From the NCBI GenBank assembly GCA_022778785.1, contig JALFSO010000086.1, positions 1 to 64,000 on the forward strand: 64,000 nt of DNA, written 5' to 3'. Shown here piece after piece: positions 42,434 to 51,751 of the stretch. The notes below the pieces were generated by a model. The model saw nothing but the letters and a program-made list of their open reading frames with translations. It made no database searches and had not been told where the DNA came from. Made by a program: the position numbers and the translations under genes. How positions within the stretch are numbered: position 1 is the stretch's first letter; each line of letters opens with the position of its first letter. The stretch comes from Dysosmobacter sp. (lineage in GTDB: Bacteria; Bacillota; Clostridia; Oscillospirales; Oscillospiraceae).

Positions 42434-44332
42434 ATGATCGAGATACAGATCGAAGGGCTGGTAAAGTCCTTTGAAATCGGAAAGAATATCCTGGACGGAC
42501 TGACCTTTCAGATCGACCAGGGCGAGCGGGTGGGACTTCTGGGCCGGAACGGCGCGGGCAAGACCACCCTGTTCAAGATCCTGACCGGGGAGCTGGACTG
42601 GGACGAGGGCACCGTGATGGTGGGAAAGGGCCGCCGTCTGGGGCTGATCTCCCAGATCCCCGTGTACCCCGAGGGCTATACGGTGGAGGATGTGCTGCGC
42701 ACCGCCTTCTCCCGGCTCCACAATTTGGCCGCGGAGATGGAGGAACTGGCCGCCAGAATGGCGGCGGGAGAGAGCGACCCGGCCATTCTGCGGCGGTACG
42801 GCGCTCTGAACGAGAGATTCGAGGCCTTCGGCGGATACGACACGGACGTGGCCGTCAACAAGGTGGCCAACGGCCTGTCCATCTCCGAGGCCATGCGGCA
42901 GCAGGAGTTCGCCAGTCTCTCCGGCGGCGAGAAGACCCGGGTCAACCTGGGCCGTCTCATTCTGGAGGACACGGATATCCTGCTGCTGGACGAGCCCACC
43001 AACCACCTGGACCTTCACGCCACGGAGTGGCTGGAGGAGTATATCCGGGGCTTCCGGGGCACGGTGCTGGTAATCTCCCACGACCGCTATTTCCTGGACC
43101 GCATCGTCACCCGGGTCATTGAGATCAACGGCGGCAAGGCGGAGTTCTACAGCGGCAACTACAGCTTTTACGCTGTGGAGAAGGAGCGCCGCTATCAGGA
43201 GCGGATGAAGCAGTACGAAAAGGAACAGGCCAAGATCGAGCAGTTGGAAAAATCAGCGGAACAGCTACGGCTGTGGGCATTTCAGGGCATGGACAAGACT
43301 TACCGCCGGGCCATCTCCATGGAAAAGCGCATCGAGCGGATGCGCACCACCTCCAAGCCCACCAAGGCCCGGAAGATGGATGCCCGGTTCAACGCGGCGG
43401 AGTTCCACGGAGACGAGGTTCTGTCCCTCCGGAATCTGGCCAAATCCTTCGGGGACAAGCATCTGTTCGACCACATCAGCCTGAAGATCGAGGGCGGCGA
43501 GCGCATTGCCCTCATCGGCGACAACGGCACCGGCAAGTCCACCCTCATCAAGATGATCATGGACGAGGAGTACCCCGACGACGGCCGCATCCGCATCGGC
43601 CCCCAGGTGAAAGCGGCGTATCTGCCCCAGATCATCCATTTCGACCATCCGGACTGGAATCTGGTGGAGAACATGATGGCCGCCAAAAAGGGTCTGTCGG
43701 CCCAGTCCGCCCGGAACCGTCTGGCGGCCTATGACTTCCGGGGCGAGGATGTGCTGAAGCCGGTGTCCGTCCTGTCCGGCGGTGAGCAGAGCCGCCTGCG
43801 GCTGTGTATGCTGATGGACGATGAGATCAATCTGCTGATCCTGGACGAGCCCACCAACCATCTGGACATCGACTCCCGGGAGTGGATCGAGGAGGCGGTG
43901 GAGGCCTACGACGGGACGCTGCTGTTCGTCAGCCACGACCGCTACTTCATCAACCGCTTCGCCACCCGCATCTGGGAGCTGGCGGACGGCACCATCACCG
44001 ACTATCCCATGGGCTTCACCCAGTACCGGGCGGTGAAGGCACAGGAAGCGGCGGAAAAGAAAGCGGAACCGGTTGCTATAAAGGAGAAGACCATCACAGA
44101 AAAGCCCCGTGGAAACAAGGCCCAGCAGGCGGCCCGGCGGCAGCTGACCATCTGCGAGCGGGACATCGCCAAAGCGGAGGAGCGGCTGGAAAAGCTGGAC
44201 GCCGACATGGAGGCCGCGGCCTGCGATTACGAGAAACTGAACGCGTTGCTGAAAGAGAAAGAGGACGCCCAGACAGAGCTGGACGCCCTGTACGAGAAGT
44301 GGGAGAGTTTGAGTGAGGCGGCAGAGGGTTAA
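42434..44332 (+). CDS. ABC-F family ATPase (Uup/EF-type), canonical sites
   Basis: The 632-residue protein has two ABC domains. All key motifs are intact: GRNGAGKT and GDNGTGKS (Walker A), LSGGEKTR and LSGGEQSR (signatures), LLLDEPTNHLDL and LILDEPTNHLDI (Walker B). A charged C-terminal coiled coil (about 545-632) follows, as in Uup-like ABC-F proteins. The likely role is with the ribosome or DNA structure. It contrasts with the degenerate ABC-F at 8989-10593. The 3' end overlaps the YdcF gene by 20 bp. Confidence 0.92.
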   Translation: MIEIQIEGLVKSFEIGKNILDGLTFQIDQGERVGLLGRNGAGKTTLFKILTGELDWDEGTVMVGKGRRLGLISQIPVYPEGYTVEDVLRTAFSRLHNLAAEMEELAARMAAGESDPAILRRYGALNERFEAFGGYDTDVAVNKVANGLSISEAMRQQEFASLSGGEKTRVNLGRLILEDTDILLLDEPTNHLDLHATEWLEEYIRGFRGTVLVISHDRYFLDRIVTRVIEINGGKAEFYSGNYSFYAVEKERRYQERMKQYEKEQAKIEQLEKSAEQLRLWAFQGMDKTYRRAISMEKRIERMRTTSKPTKARKMDARFNAAEFHGDEVLSLRNLAKSFGDKHLFDHISLKIEGGERIALIGDNGTGKSTLIKMIMDEEYPDDGRIRIGPQVKAAYLPQIIHFDHPDWNLVENMMAAKKGLSAQSARNRLAAYDFRGEDVLKPVSVLSGGEQSRLRLCMLMDDEINLLILDEPTNHLDIDSREWIEEAVEAYDGTLLFVSHDRYFINRFATRIWELADGTITDYPMGFTQYRAVKAQEAAEKKAEPVAIKEKTITEKPRGNKAQQAARRQLTICERDIAKAEERLEKLDADMEAAACDYEKLNALLKEKEDAQTELDALYEKWESLSEAAEG

Positions 44333-45122
44333 AGTTGCAAATTACCGCGGAAAGCGCCGGGAGACGGGGCAGATCCGTCTGGTTCTGGCGGTGGTGCTGG
44401 TCCTTGTTGGTCTGGTTCTGATATTGGTGCGCGGCTGGGGGATGCGGTTCTCCGGATTCCTCCTGCTGGGCACGGCGGCGCTGCTGGCGCTCTCCGTCTT
44501 TCTGGACCGGCAGGCCGGGGGCGAGCGGTGCTGGCAGATCGTCCGGCGGGTATTTTACGGTGTTCTGACCCTTGCGCTGGCGGTGCTGATCTCCATTGAG
44601 ATGTTCGTCATTCAGGAGGGAATGCGGAGCTGGTCCGCCCTGCCCACGGACGCGGTGGTGGTCCTGGGGGCCGGCGTCAACGGCACCACGCCCTCCATGG
44701 CCCTGCGGACCCGTCTGGACGCGGCGCTGGACTATCTGGAGCAGCACCCGGACATTCCGGCGGTGCTCACCGGCGGTCAGGGCTACGGCGAGGACATCAC
44801 CGAGGCCCAGTGCATGTACGACTGGCTCACCGCCCACGGCGTGGACGGCGATCGTCTGATTCTGGAGGAACAGGCCACCAACACGGCGGAGAATTTCGCC
44901 TATTCCAGTTCGCTGCTGGAGGCGCGGGGGATTGACACGGCGGAGGACTCCGTGGCCGTGGTGACCAACGACTTCCACGTGGCCCGCGCCCGGTTGGCGG
45001 CACAGAAGGCGGGCTATGGTGCCACGCTGGGCATCCCGGCGAAGCTGCCGTGGAAGCACCTCAGCGCGAACTACTATCTGCGGGAAGCATTTGCGGTTTT
45101 GAAAACCGTGATATTTGACTGA
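44313..45122 (+). CDS. YdcF family membrane protein (DUF218)
   Basis: The 269-residue product has a basic start, three N-terminal helices (about 22-41, 45-62, 76-95) and then the DUF218/YdcF domain with VVLGAGVNGTTPSMALRTRLDAAL, TGGQGYGEDITEAQ, LEEQATNTAENFAYS and TNDFHVARAR. Such proteins have been tied to vancomycin resistance and envelope assembly (SanA/ElyC group). The gene overlaps the ABC-F gene by 20 bp and a flavodoxin gene follows. Confidence 0.88.
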   Translation: MRRQRVKVANYRGKRRETGQIRLVLAVVLVLVGLVLILVRGWGMRFSGFLLLGTAALLALSVFLDRQAGGERCWQIVRRVFYGVLTLALAVLISIEMFVIQEGMRSWSALPTDAVVVLGAGVNGTTPSMALRTRLDAALDYLEQHPDIPAVLTGGQGYGEDITEAQCMYDWLTAHGVDGDRLILEEQATNTAENFAYSSSLLEARGIDTAEDSVAVVTNDFHVARARLAAQKAGYGATLGIPAKLPWKHLSANYYLREAFAVLKTVIFD

Positions 45123-45156
45123 TTTTCGGCGCCCCCTGGCGCATTTGGAGGCCGAT

Positions 45157-45645
45157 ATGAGCGACGTATTGTGTATTTACTATTCCCGGACAGGCCACAC
45201 CGGAAAGGCCATGGAGGAGATCGGCGAGGCCCTGGACGCCGAGGTGGTGGGCATCACCGACAACGTGGCCCGGGGCGGCTGGCGGGGCTGGATCCGCTGC
45301 GGATTGGACGCCGTGAAGAAGAACACCGCCCCTCTGAACTCCTTTGAGACCTGCAAGCCGCTGGAGGAATACCGGCTGGTGATCCTGGGCACACCGGTGT
45401 GGGCCGGACGGTGCAGTTCCGTCATGCGAGCCTTTCTGAAGGCCTACGGCAGGAAGCTGAAGAACGTGGCCTATGTGGTCACCCGCAGCAGCGAGGAAAA
45501 GTGCGAGGACGTCTACCGTCAGATGGACGGCTATACCGCCCGTCCCCATCAGGCGGCAGTCTCTCTGCGCAGCGGCTCCGTGGGATATGTGTTCTGGGAG
45601 GAGGATTTCCTCCGGCAGGTGCAGGAGCTGCTGGCGGCGGAATAG
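45157..45645 (+). CDS. flavodoxin family protein
   Basis: The 162-residue product has the FMN-binding start YYSRTGHTGKAMEEI (about 7-21), the VILGTPVWAGRCSSVMRAFL segment and a C-terminal half typical of flavodoxin-like reductases. It may carry electrons or act as a small NADPH-dependent reductase. The start at 45157 has TTTGGAGG upstream, preceded by a GC hairpin (45129-45142) that shares GCGCATTTGGAGG with the aminopeptidase leader. Confidence 0.85.
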   Translation: MSDVLCIYYSRTGHTGKAMEEIGEALDAEVVGITDNVARGGWRGWIRCGLDAVKKNTAPLNSFETCKPLEEYRLVILGTPVWAGRCSSVMRAFLKAYGRKLKNVAYVVTRSSEEKCEDVYRQMDGYTARPHQAAVSLRSGSVGYVFWEEDFLRQVQELLAAE

Positions 45646-45685
45646 CGTCCCTTTCTGATTTTGATGATCAGGAAGGAGAATCAAA

Positions 45686-46750
45686 ATGCTGGACAAACTG
45701 AGAGAGCTGGCCCAAAAATATGATCTGCGCAGCGAGGAGCTGACGGATCCCGCCGTCTACGGAAATCCGGACAAGCTGCGGGCGCTGAATCAGGAGCTGC
45801 GGGAGCTGGAGCCGCTGGCGGAGGCGTACCATCAATATGAGGAGGCTTCCGCTGCCCGGGAATCCGCCCGGTCCCTGCTGGGCGACCCGGAGATGGGGGA
45901 GCTGGCCAAAGAGGAGTTTGCGGAGGCCCAGCGCCGTCTGGAGGAGCTGGAGGACCGGATGCGGATCCTGCTGCTGCCCCGGGACCCCAACGACCGCCGG
46001 AACGTGGTCATGGAGATCCGGGCCGGCGTCGGCGGCGAGGAGGGCGCGCTGTTTGCCGCCGCCCTTCTGCGGATGTACACCATGTACGCCCAGTCCAAAG
46101 GCTGGGGATTGGATATCGTCAGCCTCAGTGAAACGGAGCTGGGCGGTGTAAAGGAGTGTTCCTTGCTGGTTGAGGGCACGGACGTCTTCTCCCGGCTGAA
46201 GTTTGAGAGCGGCGTCCATCGGGTGCAGCGGGTGCCGGAGACGGAGTCCGGCGGCCGCATTCACACCTCCGCCGCCACGGTGGCGGTGCTGCCGGAGGCG
46301 GAGGAAGTGGACGTGGAGCTGAATCCGGCGGATATCGAGATGCAGGTGTTCCGTTCCTCCGGCGCCGGCGGGCAGCATGTCAACAAGACCTCCTCCGCCG
46401 TCCGGCTGATCCATAAGCCCACCGGCACGGTGGTGGAGTGCCAGCAGGAGCGGAGCCAGTTCCAGAACCGGGACAAGGCCATGCGCATCCTGGCCTCCAA
46501 GCTCTATGAGGAGGAACGGCAGAGACGGGAGGCCGCGGAGGCTGCGGAGCGAAAGAGCCAGGTGGGCAGCGGAGACCGCTCCCAGCGCATCCGGACCTAC
46601 AACTTCCCCCAGGGCCGGGTGACGGACCACCGCATCGGACTGACGCTGTACAAGCTGAACGCCATTCTGGACGGCGATCTGGACGAGCTGATCGACGCTC
46701 TGGTCACCGCCAGCCAGGCGGAGAAGCTGAAAAACGGGGGAGAAGCGTAA
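45686..46750 (+). CDS. prfA: peptide chain release factor 1
   Basis: RF1 reads UAA and UAG. The 354-residue product has the codon-recognition PET-type motif (VPETESGGRIHTS, about residue 180-193), the GGQ motif in SGAGGQHVNKTSSAVR (about 227-242), and IRTYNFPQGRVTDHR near the end. prmC, which usually follows, is absent here; a Sua5-CoaE fusion comes next. Confidence 0.96.
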   Translation: MLDKLRELAQKYDLRSEELTDPAVYGNPDKLRALNQELRELEPLAEAYHQYEEASAARESARSLLGDPEMGELAKEEFAEAQRRLEELEDRMRILLLPRDPNDRRNVVMEIRAGVGGEEGALFAAALLRMYTMYAQSKGWGLDIVSLSETELGGVKECSLLVEGTDVFSRLKFESGVHRVQRVPETESGGRIHTSAATVAVLPEAEEVDVELNPADIEMQVFRSSGAGGQHVNKTSSAVRLIHKPTGTVVECQQERSQFQNRDKAMRILASKLYEEERQRREAAEAAERKSQVGSGDRSQRIRTYNFPQGRVTDHRIGLTLYKLNAILDGDLDELIDALVTASQAEKLKNGGEA

Positions 46751-46788
46751 CTTCCTCCGGTTTTGAACCCACGGAAACAGGACAGAAT

Positions 46789-46809
46789 CTCCCCGGGACA
46801 GCCGGGGAG
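46789..46809 (+). other. leader hairpin before the Sua5-CoaE fusion gene
   Basis: CTCCCCGG (46789-46796) pairs with CCGGGGAG (46802-46809). The ATG is at 46829. It may shield the ribosome site or be a weak attenuator. Confidence 0.45.
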
Positions 46810-46828
46810 GAGAGATAGAGGCGATACA

Positions 46829-48499
46829 ATGGAAACGAGACTATTTGATCTGCGGGACACGAAGCGTCCCAGAAAAGAGATCGAGGACCAGATCATGGAG
46901 GCTGCGGCCATCCTCCGCCACGGCGGGCTGCTGGCCATCCCCACGGAGACGGTGTATGGCCTGGGCGCCAACGCCCTGGACGGCAAGGCTGTCCGGAAGA
47001 TTTTCGAGGCCAAGGGACGTCCCCAGGACAATCCCCTGATCATCCACGTTCCCGGTCCCCAGTGGCTGACCCGGTACTGCGTGGACGTGCCGCCGCTGGC
47101 CTATGAGCTGGCACGGCGGTTCTGGCCCGGCCCTTTGACCATGATCCTGAAGCGGAATCCGGTGGTGCCTAACGAGACCACCGCTGGACTGGACACCGTG
47201 GGCGTCCGCTGCCCGGACCACGCCGTCACACTGGCGGTCATCCGGGAGGCCGGCGTGCCTGTGGCGGCGCCCAGCGCCAACACCTCCGGACGGCCCAGCT
47301 GCACCTGTGCCGCGGACGTGCTGGAGGATATGAACGGAAAGATCGACGGCATCGTGGACGGCGGTCCCTGCGCCGTGGGCGTGGAGTCCACCATTCTGGA
47401 TCTGACCTGCGATCCGCCCCGTCTGCTGCGTCCCGGCGGACTGCCGCTGGAAGAGCTGGAGAACGTGCTGGGCAAGGTGGAGGTGGACAAGGCCGTCACC
47501 ATGCCCCTGACGGAGGGGGAGAAGCCCAAGGCCCCCGGCATGAAATACCGCCACTACGCGCCCCAGGCGCCCGTGACCGTGGTCACAGGCGCGCCGGAGA
47601 AGTCGGCTCAGGAGATCAAGCGCCGTCTCACAGAGGGCGCGGGCGTCATCTGCTTTGACGAATACGCCCCGCTGTTTCCGGGACATGAGGTCCACACCCT
47701 GGGCCCCAGCGGCGACAAACAGGCCCAGGCCCAGCGGGTCTTCGATGCCCTCCGGACCTTTGACGGCAGCGGCGTCTCCGAAATCTTCGCCCAGTGCCCC
47801 GACAACCGTGGGTTGGGTCTGGCCATCAACAACCGGCTGAAAAAGGCCGCGGGCTTCCATGTGGTGGACGCCGACGATGGCCGGGTCATCATCGGCATCA
47901 CCGGCGGCACCGGCTCCGGCAAGACCAGCGCCCTCCGGGCCATTGAGTCCATGGGCGGCCAGGTGCTGGACTGCGACCAGGTTTATCACGGGATGCTTCG
48001 GACGGACCGGGGCCTTCAGCAGGCCATCACCGCGGAGTTCGGCCACGTCTTCGCCCCCGACGGCACCCTGGACCGCCAGCGGCTGGGGGAGATCGTGTTC
48101 AGCAGCAAGACCCGTCTGGAGCGGCTCAACGCCATCGTGCTCCGGTTCGTGAAGCCGGAGCTGGAGCGCCGCATTCAGGAGAACTCCGCCAGGATCTGCG
48201 CCATCGACGCCATCTCTCTGGTGGAAGCGGGACTGGATGAGCTCTGCGACCGTACCGTGGCGGTGACCTCGCCGCTGGAGCTGCGGGTCCGCCGCATCAT
48301 GGCACGGGACGGCATCGACGAGCGGTATGCCCGGATGCGGATTGGTGCCCAGAAGTCCGACGACTATTACCGGGAACACTGTGACTGCGAACTGGAAAAC
48401 GCCGCGGCCACACCGGAGGCATTCCAGGCGGAAGCCAGGAAGTTCTTCGAAAAGCTGGTGGAGCAGATCCGGGAGGAACAGCAGCACGGCGCTGTGTGA
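46829..48499 (+). CDS. fused threonylcarbamoyl-AMP synthase (Sua5) and dephospho-CoA kinase (CoaE)
   Basis: The single frame of 556 residues joins two normally separate enzymes. Residues about 20-330 are a Sua5/YrdC protein: HGGLLAIPTETVYGLGANAL, KGRPQDNPL, VAAPSANTSG, and a C-terminal Sua5 part with PGMKYRHYAP. It makes threonylcarbamoyl-AMP for the t6A base of tRNA. From about residue 353 a CoaE kinase follows: IGITGGTGSGKTSALRAI (P-loop) and VLDCDQVYH, with an R-rich lid (VRRIMARDGID). It makes CoA from dephospho-CoA. I see no stop or frameshift at the junction. The start at 46829 fits a GGAGAG site. Confidence 0.85.
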   Translation: METRLFDLRDTKRPRKEIEDQIMEAAAILRHGGLLAIPTETVYGLGANALDGKAVRKIFEAKGRPQDNPLIIHVPGPQWLTRYCVDVPPLAYELARRFWPGPLTMILKRNPVVPNETTAGLDTVGVRCPDHAVTLAVIREAGVPVAAPSANTSGRPSCTCAADVLEDMNGKIDGIVDGGPCAVGVESTILDLTCDPPRLLRPGGLPLEELENVLGKVEVDKAVTMPLTEGEKPKAPGMKYRHYAPQAPVTVVTGAPEKSAQEIKRRLTEGAGVICFDEYAPLFPGHEVHTLGPSGDKQAQAQRVFDALRTFDGSGVSEIFAQCPDNRGLGLAINNRLKKAAGFHVVDADDGRVIIGITGGTGSGKTSALRAIESMGGQVLDCDQVYHGMLRTDRGLQQAITAEFGHVFAPDGTLDRQRLGEIVFSSKTRLERLNAIVLRFVKPELERRIQENSARICAIDAISLVEAGLDELCDRTVAVTSPLELRVRRIMARDGIDERYARMRIGAQKSDDYYREHCDCELENAAATPEAFQAEARKFFEKLVEQIREEQQHGAV

Positions 48500-48549
48500 C
48501 CGGACCATAATTTCTGCGCTGTAAGCGCATTTGGAGGTTTTGATGGACA

Positions 48550-49950
48550 ATGTCTGACAAGAACAAGGATCTGAAGAAAAAGCTGTTCTCCCGGAAGAAG
48601 AACGGCTGGGATGAGATCAAGAAGGCCGATGTGGAGGCCATGGAAGCCTACTGTGAGGACTACAAGCGGTTTCTGGACAGCGGCAAGACGGAGCGGCTCT
48701 GCGCGGAGCAGATCATCATGCTGGCAAAGAAGGCGGGCTATGTCCCCTACGAGCGGGGCATGGCCCTGAAGTCCGGCGACAAGGTGTATGTCTGCAACCG
48801 GGGCAAGTCCGTGATGCTGGCCCATCTGGGAAACAAGACCCTGGAGGAGGGTGCCCAGATCGCCGCCGCCCATATCGACTCTCCCCGGCTGGATCTAAAG
48901 CCCAATCCGCTGTATGAGGACACGGAGCTGGCCTATTTCAAGACCCACTACTACGGCGGACTGCGGAAGTACCAGTGGCCCACCATTCCGCTGGAACTTC
49001 ACGGTGTCATCGCCCTGAAGGACGGCACCAATGTGACCGTCAACATCGGCCACGACGCCGGGGACCCCAAACTGGTGATCACAGACCTGCTGCCCCATCT
49101 GGGCGCGGAGCAGGCCAAGAAGCCCCTGGCCCAGGCAATCCCCGCCGAGACTCTGAACATTCTGTTGGGCAGCCGTCCGGTGGGAGACGATGAGGGCAGT
49201 GACCGGGTGAAGCTGGCGGTCATGCAGATCCTCAACGAGAAGTACGGCATCACGGAGGACGACTTCACCTCTGCGGAGCTGGAGGCCGTTCCCGCCGCCA
49301 ACGCCTGCGACATCGGTCTGGACCGCTCTATGATCGGCTCCTACGGCCACGACGACCGGGTGTGCGCCTTTGCGGCTCTCCGGGCCTTGCTGGATCTGGA
49401 GGAGACGCCGGAGAAGACCGCTGTCTGCATTCTGGCAGACAAGGAGGAGATTGGCTCCGACGGCGTCACTGGCATGCAGTCCGCCGCCTTTGACACCTTT
49501 ATGGAGGACCTGTGCGACGCCCAGGACGTGCCTCTGCGGGTGTGCTTTGAGAAGTCCTTCTGCCTCAGCGCGGACGTGACGGCGGCCTTTGATCCCAACT
49601 TCTCCGACGTGTACGAGAAGCGGAACTCCGCCTATCTGAACTACGGCGTGGGCCTGTGCAAGTACACCGGCGCCCGGGGCAAGTCCGGCGCCTCCGACGC
49701 CAGCGCCGAGACAGTGGCCTATGTCCGCCATCTGTTCGACGACGCGGATGTCCTGTGGCAGATCGCCGAACTGGGCAAGGTGGACGCCGGCGGCGGCGGC
49801 ACCGTGGCTATGTATATGGCCAACCGGAACATCACCACGCTGGACGCCGGTGTGCCGGTGCTGAGCATGCACGCCCCCTTCGAAGTGGTGGCAAAACTGG
49901 ACTGCTACGAGACCTACAAGGGCATGAAGGCCGTCTATCAGGCGGAATAA
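48550..49950 (+). CDS. M18 family metallo-aminopeptidase
   Basis: The 466-residue product fits the M18 aspartyl/general aminopeptidases. Visible parts are AAHIDSPRLDLKPNPLYED (metal His and Asp, about 98-116), DIGLDRSMIGSYGHDDRVCAF, DKEEIGSDGVTGMQS and the C-terminal SMHAPFEVV. These enzymes are dodecameric zinc exopeptidases in the cytoplasm. The ATG at 48550 is used; another ATG at 48543 is out of frame and ends at once. A hairpin with GCGCATTTGGAGG lies in the leader. Confidence 0.92.
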   Translation: MSDKNKDLKKKLFSRKKNGWDEIKKADVEAMEAYCEDYKRFLDSGKTERLCAEQIIMLAKKAGYVPYERGMALKSGDKVYVCNRGKSVMLAHLGNKTLEEGAQIAAAHIDSPRLDLKPNPLYEDTELAYFKTHYYGGLRKYQWPTIPLELHGVIALKDGTNVTVNIGHDAGDPKLVITDLLPHLGAEQAKKPLAQAIPAETLNILLGSRPVGDDEGSDRVKLAVMQILNEKYGITEDDFTSAELEAVPAANACDIGLDRSMIGSYGHDDRVCAFAALRALLDLEETPEKTAVCILADKEEIGSDGVTGMQSAAFDTFMEDLCDAQDVPLRVCFEKSFCLSADVTAAFDPNFSDVYEKRNSAYLNYGVGLCKYTGARGKSGASDASAETVAYVRHLFDDADVLWQIAELGKVDAGGGGTVAMYMANRNITTLDAGVPVLSMHAPFEVVAKLDCYETYKGMKAVYQAE

Positions 49951-49969
49951 CACAATAACGCGAAAATGA

Positions 49970-50004
49970 GGAGCCTCCCATCTTTTCGGATGGGAGGCTC
50001 CTTT
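49970..50004. terminator. bidirectional terminator between the aminopeptidase and proC
   Basis: A 13-bp perfect stem (49970-49982 with 49989-50001). CTTTG follows on the plus strand, and TCATTTTCG on the minus strand. Confidence 0.8.
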
Positions 50005-50016
50005 GCGTGTATTTCC

Positions 50017-50820
50017 TTACTTTTTCAGCGCCACCGTCATCTCGTAGGCGGCGATGACGGCGTCCATGGCCGCCGCCCGGAAGCCCTGCTCCTCCAGAAC
50101 ACGGACGCCCTGGATGGTGGTGCCGCCGGGAGAACAGACGGCGTCCTTCAGCTCGCCGGGATGCTTTCCAGTCTCCAGCACCAGCTTGGCAGAGCCCAGT
50201 ACCATCTGAGCGGCGAATTCCAGCGCCTTGGCCCGGGGCAGGCCGCAGGCCACGCCGCCGTCCGCCAGCGCCTCGATGAACAGGTCCACGAAGGCCGGTC
50301 CGCAGCCGGACACGGCGCTGCCCGCGTCGATGAGATGCTCCGGCAGCAGGGAGAACTTGCCTGCGCCGGACATGTCGGCGAGGAAGATCTCCACAGCGTC
50401 CTCCGGGACACCACTCCCAACGGCGTAGAGGATCATGCCCTCGCCGATGGAAGCGGGGGTATTGGGCATGATGCGGATCACAGGATAGTCTCCGCCGGCC
50501 ATCTGCCGGATGCTCTCAATGGTCAGACCCGCCGCCATGGTCACCAGAATAGGGGCCTGTTCCCGTCTGGCCAGGGTCTCCGCGATCCCTGCCAGCATGT
50601 CCGCCATCATCTGGGGCTTGACACCCAGAAACAGATAGTCCGCCTGGGCCGCGGCCGTCTGATTGTCCACAGCCTGACAGCCCAGCTCCGCGGCAAGCGC
50701 CTGGGCCTTCTCCGCCGTCCGATTGGACAGCAGTACCTGGGCAGGGGAGACCTTACGGGATACAGCCCGGGCCAGGGCACCGCCCATGTTGCCGGTGCCG
50801 ATAAATCCATAAACAGCCAT
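50017..50820 (-). CDS. proC: pyrroline-5-carboxylate reductase
   Basis: ProC makes proline from pyrroline-5-carboxylate with NAD(P)H. The 267-residue product begins MAVYGFIGTGNMGGALARAV (the dinucleotide fold), has FLGVKPQMMADML and the C-terminal AGSAVSGCGPAFVDLFIEALADGGV and PGGTTIQGVRVLE. I start at 50820; an earlier M at 50871 adds a non-conserved tail. It is the last gene of the proline operon. Confidence 0.95.
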   Translation of the reverse strand: MAVYGFIGTGNMGGALARAVSRKVSPAQVLLSNRTAEKAQALAAELGCQAVDNQTAAAQADYLFLGVKPQMMADMLAGIAETLARREQAPILVTMAAGLTIESIRQMAGGDYPVIRIMPNTPASIGEGMILYAVGSGVPEDAVEIFLADMSGAGKFSLLPEHLIDAGSAVSGCGPAFVDLFIEALADGGVACGLPRAKALEFAAQMVLGSAKLVLETGKHPGELKDAVCSPGGTTIQGVRVLEEQGFRAAAMDAVIAAYEMTVALKK

Positions 50821-50846
50821 TGGTATCACGTTCCTTTGTATGAAAA

Positions 50847-51692
50847 TCATCCGCACTGGAGGACCAGCCATACCCGGTCAAACCGCCGGGCCAGCAGATC
50901 CTCTCTGCGAATATAAAAATAGATGCGTCCGCAGTCACCGAACATCAGTTCAAACTCGCCGTCCTGGACAGTATCTAGCTGAAACAGCAGCTGCCAGTCC
51001 TGGGTGGAGGTCCGCCGGGCCTCGTCCAGGGCATCCTGCGGGATGGGCTCAGTGCCGCCCATGTAAATGCCCCGGCTCACCAGCTCGCACTCCACGGTTA
51101 TGTTTCCCTGCATGGTGTCCGGCCAGCCCAGCAGGCAGGAGCGATCTCCGACCTCCAGATCGCCGCCGGCCATGGCACGGGCTACTTCAAATGTGTCCCA
51201 GTCTCCCTGTCCACCGGACAAGGCGAAGAAATCTTCGCCGTCGGGCCAGGACGGCTCCGCAGCCAGATCAATCCCCAGAGCGGGCAGACGGTACGGCTCC
51301 GGCAGATCATCGGGAAGTGCGGAAGGAGAGAGGGCGGCGGTGTCCGGGAACCAGAACACACGGGCACAGCCCGCGTCCGCCGGGTCAAAGCCCCAGCGCT
51401 GAGAACCCAGCTCGTAGAAGAAGGACAGCAGGCCCGTCTTTGGCAGCAGGCCATCCTTGTCGTAAGGCGACAGTTCTCCGCAGTCGAACTGGGCCAGAAA
51501 GGCCAGCGGACGGCACTTCACCGCATCGTCATCATAGGTGGCCGTCTCAAACACCGGCCACTGGAACCCGGCGGGGACATCCGGCACGCCGCCGAAGCGG
51601 GTAAAAGATCGGGTATCCGGCACAGGTCCGGCAATATGCAGACGGATACTGTTTCTCTCCATAGCCTGGATCCGCTGAAGCATATCGTCCAT
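50847..51692 (-). CDS. DUF1963 (YwqG-like) protein
   Basis: The 281-residue product has the DUF1963 pattern: RFGGVPDVPAGFQWP (about 35-49), CRPLAFLAQFDCGELSPYDKDGLLPKTGLLSFFYE, a LLGWPDTMQGN segment, and WQLLFQLDT...GDCGRIYFYI near the end. This family is usually a cytoplasmic regulator-like or toxin-immunity-type protein of unknown function. It has a strong AAGGAGG site before the start at 51692. It lies between proA and proC. Confidence 0.85.
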   Translation of the reverse strand: MDDMLQRIQAMERNSIRLHIAGPVPDTRSFTRFGGVPDVPAGFQWPVFETATYDDDAVKCRPLAFLAQFDCGELSPYDKDGLLPKTGLLSFFYELGSQRWGFDPADAGCARVFWFPDTAALSPSALPDDLPEPYRLPALGIDLAAEPSWPDGEDFFALSGGQGDWDTFEVARAMAGGDLEVGDRSCLLGWPDTMQGNITVECELVSRGIYMGGTEPIPQDALDEARRTSTQDWQLLFQLDTVQDGEFELMFGDCGRIYFYIRREDLLARRFDRVWLVLQCG

Positions 51693-51751
51693 CTGTATTT
51701 TCCTCCTTACAGGATCCACGGAAGCAGGGAAGAGGCGGTCTCAAAGCAGAT

